From Jiella pacifica (lineage in GTDB: Bacteria > Pseudomonadota > Alphaproteobacteria > Rhizobiales > Rhizobiaceae), in NCBI RefSeq assembly GCF_010500815.1, contig NZ_JAAAMG010000003.1, positions 186,001 to 250,000 of the forward strand: a DNA stretch of 64,000 bases, read 5' to 3'. Position numbers and translations under genes: made by a program. Below the pieces are notes generated by a model. The model saw nothing but the letters and a program-made list of their open reading frames with translations, was not told where the DNA came from and searched no databases. Below, one piece after another: positions 52,289-61,844 of the stretch (position 1 is its first letter; each line of letters begins with the position of its first letter).

Positions 52289-52852
52289 AAATTCTCCCGG
52301 ATCGGCTGCGTCGGGGCCGGCAGCCTCGGTCTTCGAGCGCGTGCCGAGCGGGGTGCACGCGCTCGTCGTTGCGGTCAGCAAGAGACTTCCGAAGGAAGGA
52401 TCGATGCGGTCGTTTGAACAGGCTCCCATATTCGCATCGGTGAACGGCCCGCAGCTTTGCGCGGCCGCCGGCGGCGGCTGGTCCGGGAGCAAGACGGGGC
52501 ACGACGTTCGGCGAGGCGAAGAGGGGTCGTTTCTCGCGGTCTTGTTTCGTCAACCAAATCGCCGAAAAGAAGCAAATTTATTGAATTGCGCGAGATGAAT
52601 TGCCGGATGTACGCTTTTCACACAGGCGAAAGGCGGGTTCTCCGAGGATCCCTTGCGGGTCACCGTCAAGATCGTGGTCGACGGCGTGTCCCTCGAACTC
52701 GATTTTGCCGGAAGCGCGGCCCCGACCAAGGGCACATCAACTCGCGCCTGTGCGCATTGAAGGCCGAGATGCTTCCCGTCCGTCTCGACAAATCGTTCGG
52801 ACGGGCATCCATCTCCGCACGAGCCCACCTGCCGATGGGCCGGCGTCGCCGC
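52289..52852. other. Intergenic stretch with a gene remnant
   Basis: Mostly unassigned. A 64-codon open frame at 52404-52598 has a good AAGGAAGGA site but no recognisable product (MRSFEQAPIFASVNGPQLCA start). A stretch at 52632-52800 reads like a broken hydantoinase-B-type gene, listed separately. Confidence 0.5.
52632..52800 (+). pseudogene. Fragment of a hydantoinase B/oxoprolinase-type gene
   Basis: Frame 3 at 52632-52757 reads GGFSEDPLRVTVKIVVDGVS then LELDFAGSAAPTKG before reaching a stop. This resembles the segment of N-methylhydantoinase B where an acidic-basic strand is followed by L-x-V-D-F-x-G-S/T-x-P-Q-x-x-G. The expected continuation (GHINSRLCALKAEMLPV) is in another frame from about 52735, so a frameshift has broken it. 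No start and no other part of the gene is present. The assignment rests on memory of the family pattern and is moderate. Confidence 0.42.
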
Positions 52853-53608
52853 TCAAGTGGCGGTGCTGTCGACGATCAGCACCGGACGCCCGCGAGAGCA
52901 GCGCTCGACACGCCCGTCGACACGGTAGACTTCACGGAGCATTTCGGCCGTGATCACCTCGCTGGTCGGTCCGGCCGCCTGCATCGCGCCATTGGCGACG
53001 ACGATCGTGTTGTCGCAATAGCGCAGGGCGTGGTTGAGATCGTGCAAGGCAATCAGCACCGCCATTCCTGAGGCGCGCGCCCGGCGCTGCATGAAGGCGA
53101 GCACCTCGATCTGGCGGTAGAGATCGAGCGCCGATGTGGGCTCGTCCATCAGGAGCACTTCCGGCCGGCGCACGAGCGCCTGCGCGATGGCGACGAGCTG
53201 GCGCTGACCTCCCGACAATTCGCCGAGGCCCCGAAACGCCAGATCATGAAGATCGAGCGCGGCCAGGATCTGATCTATCTCTGCCAGTTCCCCATCGCTG
53301 ACGCGCCAGCCCGAACCCTGCTTGGCAGCCAGGAGCACGGATTCGTAGACGGTCAGGACAGCATTGCCACCGGTATCCTGTGGCATGTAGCGGACGGCGT
53401 CCCGGCCCCGCGCCGTCTCCGTGAGATGGACCGTGCCCGGCCCTTTGATCAGGCCGGCGATGCGCTTGAAGAGGGTGGATTTTCCGGCCGCGTTCGGACC
53501 GATCACCGCCGTCAGCGCGCCGCCCTCCAGGATGGGCGTCGAGAAGCCGGACAGGACCGTGCGGCGACCATAGGCAGCGCCCAGATCGTCCAGTGCAATG
53601 GCTACCAT
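52853..53608 (-). CDS. ABC transporter ATP-binding protein (FecE/FepC type)
   Basis: 251 residues from the ATG at 53608; a longer open frame upstream overlaps the permease and is not real. Motifs are Walker A GPNAAGKST, Q-loop MPQDTGGN, signature LSGGQRQL, Walker B VLLMDEPTSALDL and the H-loop HDLNHAL. It belongs to the iron-siderophore/B12/haem importer class. Its start overlaps the permease stop by 7 bases. It is the last gene of the SBP-permease-ATPase operon. Confidence 0.94.
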   Translation of the reverse strand: MVAIALDDLGAAYGRRTVLSGFSTPILEGGALTAVIGPNAAGKSTLFKRIAGLIKGPGTVHLTETARGRDAVRYMPQDTGGNAVLTVYESVLLAAKQGSGWRVSDGELAEIDQILAALDLHDLAFRGLGELSGGQRQLVAIAQALVRRPEVLLMDEPTSALDLYRQIEVLAFMQRRARASGMAVLIALHDLNHALRYCDNTIVVANGAMQAAGPTSEVITAEMLREVYRVDGRVERCSRGRPVLIVDSTAT

Positions 53609-54669
53609 GCGCGCCTCCGGCTGCTGAAGATCAGCACGAAGAAGAACGGAACGCCGACGAGCGCCGTGATCACGCCGATCGGCAGGATGGCGCCCGGCAG
53701 AAGCGTCTTGGAGACGACGGAGGTCACCGACAGAAGAAGCGCGCCGCAAAGAACCGAAGCCGGCAGGAAGAAGCGCTGGTCCTCGCCGACGAGCATGCGG
53801 GCGATATGCGGGCCGACCAGCCCGATGAAGCCGATCGTGCCGACGAAGGAGACGGGAATGGCGGCAAGAAGGCTGACGGTCATCATGGTGGACAGGCGCA
53901 GGCGCCGGACGTTGACGCCGAAGCTCGCCGCCTTGTCCTCGCCGAGCCGCAGCGCCGTCAGCGCCCAGGCCTGCCGGGCGAACAACGGGACGGTGACCGC
54001 CAGCACCGCCGCGGTGATCGCCACCTTCGGCCAGGTCGCCTTGGTCAGGCTGCCCATCGTCCAGAAGACGACGGCCGCCAGCGCCTGTTCCGAGGCAAGA
54101 TATTGCAGCAGCGAGAGAAGCGCGTTGAAGGTGAACACCAGGGCGATGCCGAGGAGAACGATGGTCTCGACCGTGACGCCGCGCATGGTCGAGGCGAAAT
54201 GGATGAAGAGCGCCGCGATCATCGCCATCGCGAAGGCGTTGATCGGCACCATGTAGTTCACCGCAATCGGCACGAGTGCCGTCCCGGCCACCAGGGCCAG
54301 CGCCGCCCCGAACGAAGCAGCAGCCGAAATGCCGAGGGTGAAGGGGCTGGCCAGCGGATTGGCGAGAATGGTCTGCATCTGCGCGCCGGCGACCGACAGC
54401 GAGGCCCCGACCGTCACCGCCATCAGCGCGATCGGCATGCGAATGTCCCAAACGACGACCCGGAGCTGGTCGCTCACGGCATCGGCGTCAAACATCGCCC
54501 TCAGAACCTCGGCGATCGTGTAGTTCGCCGGGCCGAGGGCCATGTCGACGCACACGCTCGCAAACAGCGCGAAGCTCAGCCCTGCAAGGAGAAAGATGCG
54601 CCGAAGGGCGAGACCGCGATAGCGGTCCCGACCTTCCTGGACGCTCGCCCTGGCCGCGACGCTGGTCAT
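53602..54669 (-). CDS. FecCD-family ABC permease
   Basis: 355 residues from the ATG at 54669 (MTSVAARASVQEGRDRYRG). About ten membrane helices. Family blocks are LRVVVWDIRMPIALMAVTVGASLSVAGAQMQ, NPLASPFTLGISAAASFGA, LRLGEDKAASFGVNVRRLR, the EAA-like cytoplasmic loop SFVGTIGFIGLVGPHIARMLVGED, and LPIGVITALVGVPFFFVLI. Only one permease gene is present, so it probably works as a homodimer. Four-base overlap with the binding protein gene (ATGA). Confidence 0.94.
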   Translation of the reverse strand: MTSVAARASVQEGRDRYRGLALRRIFLLAGLSFALFASVCVDMALGPANYTIAEVLRAMFDADAVSDQLRVVVWDIRMPIALMAVTVGASLSVAGAQMQTILANPLASPFTLGISAAASFGAALALVAGTALVPIAVNYMVPINAFAMAMIAALFIHFASTMRGVTVETIVLLGIALVFTFNALLSLLQYLASEQALAAVVFWTMGSLTKATWPKVAITAAVLAVTVPLFARQAWALTALRLGEDKAASFGVNVRRLRLSTMMTVSLLAAIPVSFVGTIGFIGLVGPHIARMLVGEDQRFFLPASVLCGALLLSVTSVVSKTLLPGAILPIGVITALVGVPFFFVLIFSSRRRAW

Positions 54670-55799
54670 TCTGGCTCGGACAGCGAGACGAAGTAGCCGG
54701 ACTTGTATTCGATCGGCAGGAAGCGGGCGTGGAGTTCCCGGAAGGTCGCGTCCGGGTCGAGGTCCTCGAACAGGTCGGGATGCAGCCACTTGGCCATCTC
54801 CTGGATCGCCACGAACTGATAGGGATTGTTGTAGAACTGATGCCAGATCGCGTGCACCTTCCCGTTCTCGACGGCCTTGATCCCGGTGAAGGCGGGTCGC
54901 TTGGTCAGGGCTTCCAGCTTGCGGTGCGCTTCCGCCTCGTCCGCTCCATAGCCGACGCCGACCCAGTTACCGCCCGGGACGTAGCCCTCCCAGTTCCCGC
55001 CGGTGACGATGACTTGATCCGGGTTGGAGGCGATGATCTGCTCCGGATTCACGGTTCCGAAGGTTCCAGGGATGATATCCTTCGCCATGTTGATGCCGCC
55101 GGCGATTTCGACCATCTTGCCGAAGTTCTCGTCGCCGAAGGACATGCAGCAATCGTCGGAATAGCCGCCGGCGCGCTCCATGAAGACGAGCGGGCGTTCG
55201 GGTTTCTCGCGCTCCAGGACGTCGGTCACCGCGGCGATGCTCTTCTGGCGGAAGGCGATGAAGTCTTCGGCGACCTGTTCCTTTCCGAAGAGCTTGCCGA
55301 TCAGGCGCATGGACGGCTCGGTGTTGACCATCGGCTTCTCCCGAAAGTCGACGTAGACGAGCGGAATGCCGACCTTCTCCAAGGTCTCGATGTAGCCCGC
55401 CTCTTCGGTCGCGGTCTTGGCATCGACATTCATCAGGATCACGTCGGGATCGAGCGAGACGGCCTGCTCCACATCGAACGTGCCATCCTTCATGCCACCG
55501 AAGGTCGGCAGGTCGGCGACCTGAGGATAGAGCGAGCGATAGGCCTCGTAGGATTCGGGGTCGGCCTTCGGCAGATCGTCGCGCCAGCCCACGATCCGGC
55601 CGAAGGGCGCATCGCGATCGAGAGCGGCCACGAAATAGATCTGGCGGCCTTCGCCCAGGATGACGCGCTCGACCGGCGTCTCCACCTCGACTTTGCGCCC
55701 GGTGACGTCGGTGACGGTGACCGTCTCGGCGTGACCTCGAGCGACCGTCAAGACGAGAAATGATGCTGCAACAGCCACGAGATGGGTTAGGGCCCGCAT
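54666..55799 (-). CDS. Iron/siderophore-type ABC substrate-binding protein (FecB class)
   Basis: 377 residues from the ATG at 55799, with AGGGGATC upstream; an ATG at 55844 would add 15 residues before the signal peptide. The signal MRALTHLVAVAASFLVLTVA is followed by VTVTDVTGRKVEVETPVERV, the normal opening of class III binding proteins for iron chelates, haem or cobalamin. Later blocks are SLDPDVILMNV, VDFREKPMVN and GYVPGGNWVGVGYG. The substrate cannot be named; no TonB receptor is adjacent. It heads the operon and is divergent from a methyltransferase gene. Confidence 0.9.
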   Translation of the reverse strand: MRALTHLVAVAASFLVLTVARGHAETVTVTDVTGRKVEVETPVERVILGEGRQIYFVAALDRDAPFGRIVGWRDDLPKADPESYEAYRSLYPQVADLPTFGGMKDGTFDVEQAVSLDPDVILMNVDAKTATEEAGYIETLEKVGIPLVYVDFREKPMVNTEPSMRLIGKLFGKEQVAEDFIAFRQKSIAAVTDVLEREKPERPLVFMERAGGYSDDCCMSFGDENFGKMVEIAGGINMAKDIIPGTFGTVNPEQIIASNPDQVIVTGGNWEGYVPGGNWVGVGYGADEAEAHRKLEALTKRPAFTGIKAVENGKVHAIWHQFYNNPYQFVAIQEMAKWLHPDLFEDLDPDATFRELHARFLPIEYKSGYFVSLSEPE

Positions 55800-55895
55800 G
55801 GTCTTGATCCCCTGAATGACGAACGAAGCCCTCTTGGAATTCATGAGTAGTTCGGTCAAGAAATATCTTTTAGAGGCAATCCAGAAAGGGCAGGC

Positions 55896-56699
55896 ATGAG
55901 CGCGGGAACAGGCGGGGCAAACTACGGCTTGCGTGACGAAATCCGCGAGTTCTGGTCGGAACGGGCGGAAACGTTCGACCAGTTCCCCGGGCACGAAATC
56001 TTCACCGAGCAGGAGCGCCGCGCCTGGCACGCGCTCTTCGAACGCCATCTCGGCGAGGCCGGTGGCCGCAGCGCGCTGGATCTTGCGAGCGGGACGGGTG
56101 TCGTCTCCCATCTCCTCGACGATCTCGGCTTCGACGTCACCGGGCTCGACTGGTCGGAGGCGATGCTGGAGCGGGCGGCCTCCAAGGCGGCCTCGCGCGG
56201 GCGACGGATCACCTTCCGGCTCGGTGATGCCGAGCGCATTCTCGAGACGGATGGCAGTATCGACGTGGTCGTCACCCGCCACCTCGTCTGGACGCTGGTC
56301 GACCCGAAGATCGCTTTTTCGGAGTGGCTCAGGGTGCTCAAGCCCGGCGGGACGCTGCTCGTCATCGACGGCGACTTCGTCAGCCAAGGACCGCTCGAGC
56401 GACTGATCGCGAGGCTCGAGCGGCTCGTACAGCGGCGCGGGGGCGCGCCCGGTCCCGCCTTGCCGGGCGATCTCGCCGAGCGCCACCGCAGCATTCTCTC
56501 GCGGGTGCATTTCAAGGACGGCGCCCGCGCCGACGAGGTCGCGCGGATGCTCACAGAAGCCGGTTTCGCCGATGTGGTGATCGATCGTCGGCTCGGGCCG
56601 ATCCACCGGGCACAGGCCCGGGCCATGCCGCTCGTCAAAGGCCTCGCCCGCCAGATCCAACACCGCTATGCGATCCGCGCCGCCAAGCCGGGCGGCTGA
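55896..56699 (+). CDS. Class I SAM-dependent methyltransferase, divergent from the iron transporter
   Basis: 267 residues. The Rossmann motifs are ALDLASGTGVVSHLL (motif I), VTGLDWSEAML (acidic ribose-binding Asp), FRLGDAERI, and LKPGGTLLVIDGD; the C-terminal part is basic and likely binds the acceptor. The N-terminus FWSERAETFDQFPGHEIF is typical of UbiE/BioC-like enzymes. The substrate is unknown. Its position back-to-back with a siderophore-type importer suggests modification of the imported or an intracellular chelator, but this is inference. Its stop is at the junction with the recombinase remnant. Confidence 0.8.
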   Translation: MSAGTGGANYGLRDEIREFWSERAETFDQFPGHEIFTEQERRAWHALFERHLGEAGGRSALDLASGTGVVSHLLDDLGFDVTGLDWSEAMLERAASKAASRGRRITFRLGDAERILETDGSIDVVVTRHLVWTLVDPKIAFSEWLRVLKPGGTLLVIDGDFVSQGPLERLIARLERLVQRRGGAPGPALPGDLAERHRSILSRVHFKDGARADEVARMLTEAGFADVVIDRRLGPIHRAQARAMPLVKGLARQIQHRYAIRAAKPGG

Positions 56700-56702
56700 G
56701 GG

Positions 56703-57102
56703 CGCCGTCCGGCAGGGTCCGTGGATAGCGCAACCGCACCAGCTTGCGGGCCAGATCGGGCCGATCGAGCGTATGGACGAGGAAGAAGCGCAGGGCAGAG
56801 ACGACGGCGTTCATCGTCGGCACGCCGACACCGCCCTCCTGCATGGCGACCTGAAAGCGGCGCAGATCCTCGGTGCTAGCCGTATCGGCCGAGCGTTCGA
56901 GAAAGGCGGCAAGGCGGCCAATATCACCCAGATAGTTGCGCTGCGTCTCCCGGGAGAAACGCCTCATGGTCATGTCGTCGATCAGTCGCTGGCGCAGCGG
57001 GCTGATCGGAGCGAGGGAAACTGAAGGCTCGTCATGGGAAGGCTCCGTTCGGTTGAAGGAGCCTGGATCGTCCGCCCGCACTGGGCAACGCTCAACCAGC
57101 AC
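56703..57102 (-). pseudogene. Truncated tyrosine recombinase, N-terminal core-binding domain only
   Basis: The frame encodes ISPLRQRLIDDMTMRRFSRE, then NYLGDIGRLAAFLERSADTA, EDLRRFQVAMQE and NAVVSALRFFLVHTLDRPDL. This is the SAM-like, DNA-binding domain typical of recombinases that accompany IS91-like elements. The similarity stops near the words VRLRYPRTLPDG at about 56713; the catalytic domain with R-H-R-Y is absent, and what follows is out-of-frame Gly/Arg-rich sequence. No good start codon lies just before the domain (an ATG at 57035 is in another frame). It is a remnant. Confidence 0.7.
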
Positions 57103-57321
57103 ATCGCGCTCGTATCATTCCGCAAACGATGAAGCCGCCGCCATCGCGCGCGCGGGTTCCCGAAACTCGATGTTCGTCAGAGGTTTGGCGCCCGCGCTTG
57201 GGGCGGACAAGGCGTTTTGTGGCGGTGAGAGAGGGACTGTCCGGCATATTGAAATGGCGCGTTGTTTCTCATACAGATCAGTGCTTTCAATGCCTAATGT
57301 TGGTCGGAGAGATTGGTCTGA

Positions 57322-58695
57322 ATGGCGAGAAGCAGCAGCGAACGCTTCCTCAAGAGGCGTGGTGACAAGTACCAGTTTCGTCGTGAAATCCCTGTCGCGC
57401 TTCGCGACCATTTCGACGGCAAGACCGCAATTATCCAGCCGCTGCAAACGTCTGACACGAAGGTCGCCAAGAGGCGCCGCGACGAGTTTGTCAGAGAAAC
57501 GGATCGACTGTTCGAGGAAGCCCGCAACGGGCGGCTTTCGAAGCCGATGGGGCGTGTGGAAGAAATCGCCGATCGGTGGAAAGAGGAGATCGCAGCGTAC
57601 CAGAACGACCCGATCGCTTGGTCCGCCAAAGCGGGCGTAGTCGTCGATCGGGAAGAGGACGTACTTAGCCCGCACGATGTCATAGAGTACGAAATCGAGA
57701 GCATTGGCACTGAGCAAGGCGAAGTCGCGAAGGGGCGCTTTCTCGACCGCCTGCACAATCGCACCACAGTTGAAGAGCACGTCGAGACATATCTCTCAGA
57801 ACTCGACCTGAAGCCGAAGACCATCCAAGGGCGGCGGGCGGATATCTTGCTCTTTGCCGCATGGGCCACAAAGCGAGGATCGACGGTTCGGACGATCGAC
57901 AGGCGGGCCGCTGCGGATTTCTTCGCCGAGGTCCTGCTGCAGATGAACCGCAAGACCGCCGAGACGAAGTTCTCGAATATCAAAGCCTACTGGCGATGGT
58001 TGATCGAGCGAGACTTCTATCTCGAAGACAGCCCATGGGAGCGCCTTCGGTTCCCCTAGCGGCGAAATTCGAGCGCCGCGAAAGGCCCGGACGCCGAGCG
58101 GGAATTCACAGACGACCAAATCCGGCAACTCTTCAACCGGCTATCGAAAGCGGGCGGCAAAAACGCGTCTCGCCTTGGCGACGCCATGCGAGTTGCCGCA
58201 CTCTCAGGAATGCGGATCGAGGAAATCTGTCGGCTAACTGTAGAGGATTGCCGAGGCGGTAACTTCACGATCCGGGAGGGGAAGACTGCTGCCGCCTCTC
58301 GTACATTCCCAATTCACTCGGCGCTGGTCCCTCTCGTGGAGAGGCGTTGTGAAGGGAAGGCGGACGACGAGCGCCTGTTCTCGGACGTCAGGGGAAGGGG
58401 CGTCTCCCTCTCGGACCCCCTCAGCAAACAATTCGGACGCTTCATTCGGGCTGTTGGCGCCGCGGACATCCGGGAAGGGCATCGCCGGTCTAAGGTCAAT
58501 TTTCACTCCTTCCGGCGGCGGTTCGTCCAGAACGCAATCAGGGCAGAGATTCCCCAGCACGTCGTGTCATGGGTCGTTGGACATGCCGAGGGCCGGGACG
58601 GTATCACACTCGGCGTCTATAACCGGGGAGGGCCATCGGAGGCGCAAATGCGGTCTTGTGTCGAGGCCGTGCGGTTGCCGGAGGGGGTCGCTTAG
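57322..58695 (+). pseudogene. int: Phage-type tyrosine recombinase/integrase with an in-frame TAG
   Basis: The ATG at 57322 (GGAGAG ten bases upstream) opens a frame of 245 codons ending in TAG at 58057-58059, and the same frame continues without another stop to TGA at 58693-58695: 457 codons in all. The first part contains an Arg-rich arm-binding start (KRRGDKYQFRREIPVALRDHF) and the core-binding domain (TVEEHVETYLSELDLKPKTIQG). The second part starts EFTDDQIRQLFNRLSK and has the catalytic set: Arg in SGMRIEEIC, His-x2-Arg in HSFRRRFVQ, His in VGHAEG and Tyr in LGVYNRG. A single nonsense change inactivates it, unless the TAG is suppressed. Confidence 0.85.
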
Positions 58696-58725
58696 GGCCC
58701 ACTCCTCGCGCTCGTCAGCGGCCCG

Positions 58726-61632
58726 TCAGTCGCCCTTCTGTGCCGCCGCTCGCTCCTGATTGAGGGCGAAGAGGCGGGCGAGGACTTCGTCGTCGGAGAG
58801 ATCAGCGGGCCACCCGTAGGCAGCCGCAACGGCGGCGTCGAGCGCCTTGTGGGCATTGTCAAGCCATGCCGGCCGCTCGTTATAGAGGTTCGTCAGCGTC
58901 CGCTTCTTGAGGATCGCGGCGGCTTCCTCGTCCACTGGTAGGATGCGATCGGGGAAGCCGGGAACGACCTCGGGCTCGCGGCGGATGAGATCCGCGGGAT
59001 TGAGCCAACTCTCGCGAAGCTCATTCAGGCGAGCGGCAGCTTTCGCGATGGCGATGGAGCGGGGATCGTCGGCGTAGTCGGCAGCAAGGATGTCCGGGGT
59101 GAGCCCTTCGGGAAACGGAAAGGTCTCGAAGCCTTGAGAGGGCGTATATTGTGGATCGTTACCGACCCCATGCCATCCCCCCAAGCGCAGAGACCAAAGC
59201 TCGTGGAAACGAGAGTGCAGAATTCCGAACGCCGTATCGTCGTCGCGTGAGATCGCAACAAGGCGGCTATCTGGCAGCAAGCGCCCGGGTGCCCAGACGA
59301 AAATACGGTGCTTTGACACTCTCGGTGTTATAATAATTCGCGAAAGCGGAGCTGTGGCCTTCTTCAGATCGCTGCCTGAGCGACCAAGCCGCCACCAGTT
59401 TCGCCTCCGTTGCTCATCGCGGTTGGCTTCTCGGACAGGACGAACATGAATTCGAACGTGCTCGAAGGGCTTCTCATATAGAGAGGCGGCTTCAGCCGAC
59501 AGATCGCCAAAGTCGATGATCCACCTATGTGACGGCCTTCGAGCGATATCCATACCGTTTGCCCAAGGGCGAAGGACGTCAGAATTCGGCTTTCCGTGAG
59601 GGTTGTATCCTCCAAGCAGCCATTCACGCGCCTGCAGTTCCGAAACCTCGAACGATCCGACTTTGACCGGGCCTTGGAAGGCGGTCGCGGCGTTCGTCTT
59701 GATGCGCATGGCCTTCGTCAGATCGATGGCCGTACCGGTGAGATCAGCATTGATATGCTCAACCGGCAGACCGTTTAGATGCGGCGTCTCATCCTTCAGC
59801 CTTGACCCAAAGGCCACAAGCGAAACCCGAACCGCCGCCCCTTCGACCGTCCATGGTTCGTCAGCCCATGCAGATACGAAGCCAATGTGCTCCGCTATGC
59901 GGTCCATGACATGACGGTTTGCTCCGCCGCGTATGGAGTTGGTCGTGACCAGTCCGGCCCTCCTCGCTTGTCCCGAGGTTATTGCCTCTGCGGCCTTCGA
60001 CAGCCAATAGACTACTAGATCGCCTTCGGCAGGGACGCGGTCTCGATATAGCCTGAATAGCTGCTCGATGAGTTCGTCGCCAAGCTCCGAGCGCATGATC
60101 TTTCCGCCGAGAAACGGCGGGTTGCCTATGATGGCGTCTACCCTCGGCCAATCGGCTTCAACAGCACCCCCTCCCGCAATGGATATTAGCGCGTCCCGAC
60201 ATTCGATGGTCTCCAGAGGTTTCAGGATGGGATTAGCTGAGGCGGCGAACCCATTCCGAAGCATCCACTGGATTTCACCGATCCAGACAGACACCCGCGC
60301 CAGTTCGGCCGCATAGGGGTTGATCTCGATTCCCTTGACGACCTCCGGCCCAATCTGCGGGAATCGGCGGGGCAGGCCAAGGGCCTCGGCTTCCACCTGC
60401 GCCCGGTGCTCCAGGTCCTTCAGGGCACGAAGAGCGAGATAGAGGAAATTGCCGGAGCCGCAGGCGGGATCGAGAACGCGGTAATCGGCGAGCCGCTGGA
60501 GATATTTATCAAGTATGGCCTGAGCATCATTTTTTGATTTTGTAGCCTGAGCTTGCATAATGCTGCCCGCCCGCCCTCGAACGCGCTCGGAATTGCCTTG
60601 GAGCAAATTGGCCCGCGAAAGGAGTCTTGCAATATTTCCCTTCGCCGCCTCCCATTCAGCCGTCAGCGGCTCCACGATAACCGGATTGATGATCATCATG
60701 ATCTTGTCGCGGTCGGTATAGTGCGCCCCGAGTTGGCTGCGCTTGTCCGGGTCGAGACCACGTTCAAAGAGAGTGCCGAGGATCGAGGGATCGATGTCGC
60801 CCCAATACTGGACGGCAGCCCGATGGACGATTCCCAGCTCTTCCTTCGTCAGCGCGAACACAAGGTCGTCGTCAAACAGGCCGCCGTTGAACCATGCGAC
60901 TTTTTCGAAATCGATCCGACCACCGCTCTTCATCGCGACGAACAGTTTGCGAGCGAAGTCCTCGAACTGTTCAGGCTCCTCGAGGGCTCGCTCGATCATC
61001 TTGGTGAAGATGCCGTTGGGCAGAAGCTTCACGTCCTCGGCGAACATGCAGAAGACGAGGCGATTGATGAAATGCGCTACCTCTTCGGGCTTGTGGCCGC
61101 GCGAGCGCAGCGACTTCGCCAGCTCGGCGAACTCCCCCGCGACCTCTTCAGTCAGCTCCTGCCGGGTCTTCTTGGGGCGGAGGAGGTCGGGCTCACTGAA
61201 GGCCCATTTCAGCCACTGGCGTTTCTCGGCGTCCTCCAGATCGACGATTGGAATGACGTACTTCTTGGAGACCGAGTTGGTCCAATTGGTGTGAATGCGG
61301 ATCGTCGTGCCGATGTCGGAGACGATGAGGAGGGGCGGATTGTCGAGGGCGACGGCGTACCGCTGGAGCTGCGCAAAGGCGGCGTCGAGGTTTGAATGGG
61401 TGCCTTTGTATTCCCAGCCGAAATGATCGCGCTTGAAGACATCGGCGAACCCCCGGCCGCCAGTGGTCTTCGTGGCGCCAACCTCGAAGCCGTAGTCCTC
61501 CCCCGACGGATCGACCTCGGCCGGTGTCGGTTCATTCAAAAGGCGGCAGAGATCGAGAAAATGCTCCTGCGCCGCCGCTCGCTCCTTCAGCTTGGAGTTG
61601 GACCACTTCTTGATGAACTCGTGCGGCGTCAT
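58726..61632 (-). CDS. Type IIG/IIL (MmeI-like) fused restriction endonuclease-DNA methyltransferase
   Basis: 968 residues from the ATG at 61632 (MTPHEFIKKWSNSKLKERAA); upstream open codons are not conserved. An N-terminal nuclease domain has D64 ... E74-Y-K76 in GFADVFKRDHFGWEYKG, a PD-(D/E)xK arrangement. A helical spacer follows (about 170-370). The gamma-class adenine methyltransferase has motif I DPACGSGNF (388-396) and motif IV NPPF (504-507). The C-terminal 350 residues are the presumed target-recognition part. Such enzymes cut and methylate from a single chain and need no separate modification gene. Some DISARM DrmMI proteins look similar, but no other DISARM gene is present. The gene ends 30 bases from the integrase stop. 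Confidence 0.85.
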   Translation of the reverse strand: MTPHEFIKKWSNSKLKERAAAQEHFLDLCRLLNEPTPAEVDPSGEDYGFEVGATKTTGGRGFADVFKRDHFGWEYKGTHSNLDAAFAQLQRYAVALDNPPLLIVSDIGTTIRIHTNWTNSVSKKYVIPIVDLEDAEKRQWLKWAFSEPDLLRPKKTRQELTEEVAGEFAELAKSLRSRGHKPEEVAHFINRLVFCMFAEDVKLLPNGIFTKMIERALEEPEQFEDFARKLFVAMKSGGRIDFEKVAWFNGGLFDDDLVFALTKEELGIVHRAAVQYWGDIDPSILGTLFERGLDPDKRSQLGAHYTDRDKIMMIINPVIVEPLTAEWEAAKGNIARLLSRANLLQGNSERVRGRAGSIMQAQATKSKNDAQAILDKYLQRLADYRVLDPACGSGNFLYLALRALKDLEHRAQVEAEALGLPRRFPQIGPEVVKGIEINPYAAELARVSVWIGEIQWMLRNGFAASANPILKPLETIECRDALISIAGGGAVEADWPRVDAIIGNPPFLGGKIMRSELGDELIEQLFRLYRDRVPAEGDLVVYWLSKAAEAITSGQARRAGLVTTNSIRGGANRHVMDRIAEHIGFVSAWADEPWTVEGAAVRVSLVAFGSRLKDETPHLNGLPVEHINADLTGTAIDLTKAMRIKTNAATAFQGPVKVGSFEVSELQAREWLLGGYNPHGKPNSDVLRPWANGMDIARRPSHRWIIDFGDLSAEAASLYEKPFEHVRIHVRPVREANRDEQRRRNWWRLGRSGSDLKKATAPLSRIIITPRVSKHRIFVWAPGRLLPDSRLVAISRDDDTAFGILHSRFHELWSLRLGGWHGVGNDPQYTPSQGFETFPFPEGLTPDILAADYADDPRSIAIAKAAARLNELRESWLNPADLIRREPEVVPGFPDRILPVDEEAAAILKKRTLTNLYNERPAWLDNAHKALDAAVAAAYGWPADLSDDEVLARLFALNQERAAAQKGD

Positions 61633-61844
61633 AGGCGGGAGCGCTTCTCTGCATGATACTCCCAATAATGGACGCAGAAAGAAAAGCGATTTGGCAAGCG
61701 CTAATTCGCGCCACCGTTGAGCTGGACTCAATCGCCGCAGGCTTGAGTGGTCGACCGCCGAGACCTTGTCCCGGCGGCCTTGGCACCGCCAAACGGCTGC
61801 GCCGTCAAGCAGATGCATCGACGCCATCGTCTAACGGCTAGCCG

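Noticed and set aside
52404-52598. 64-codon frame with a good AAGGAAGGA site
   Set aside because: No recognisable product and amino-acid composition not convincing; mentioned only in the gap description.
55860-55895. TTTTAGAG...CCAGAAA as an iron-response (ICE/Fur-like) box before the iron transporter
   Set aside because: The two halves are not convincingly complementary and match a known consensus poorly.
57040-57321. tRNA gene or attachment site next to the integrase
   Set aside because: No cloverleaf or repeated end sequence could be found by eye.
58726-61632. DISARM or BREX system
   Set aside because: The methyltransferase could resemble DrmMI or PglX, but no helicase, DUF1998, PLD, PglZ or BrxC gene is in the window.
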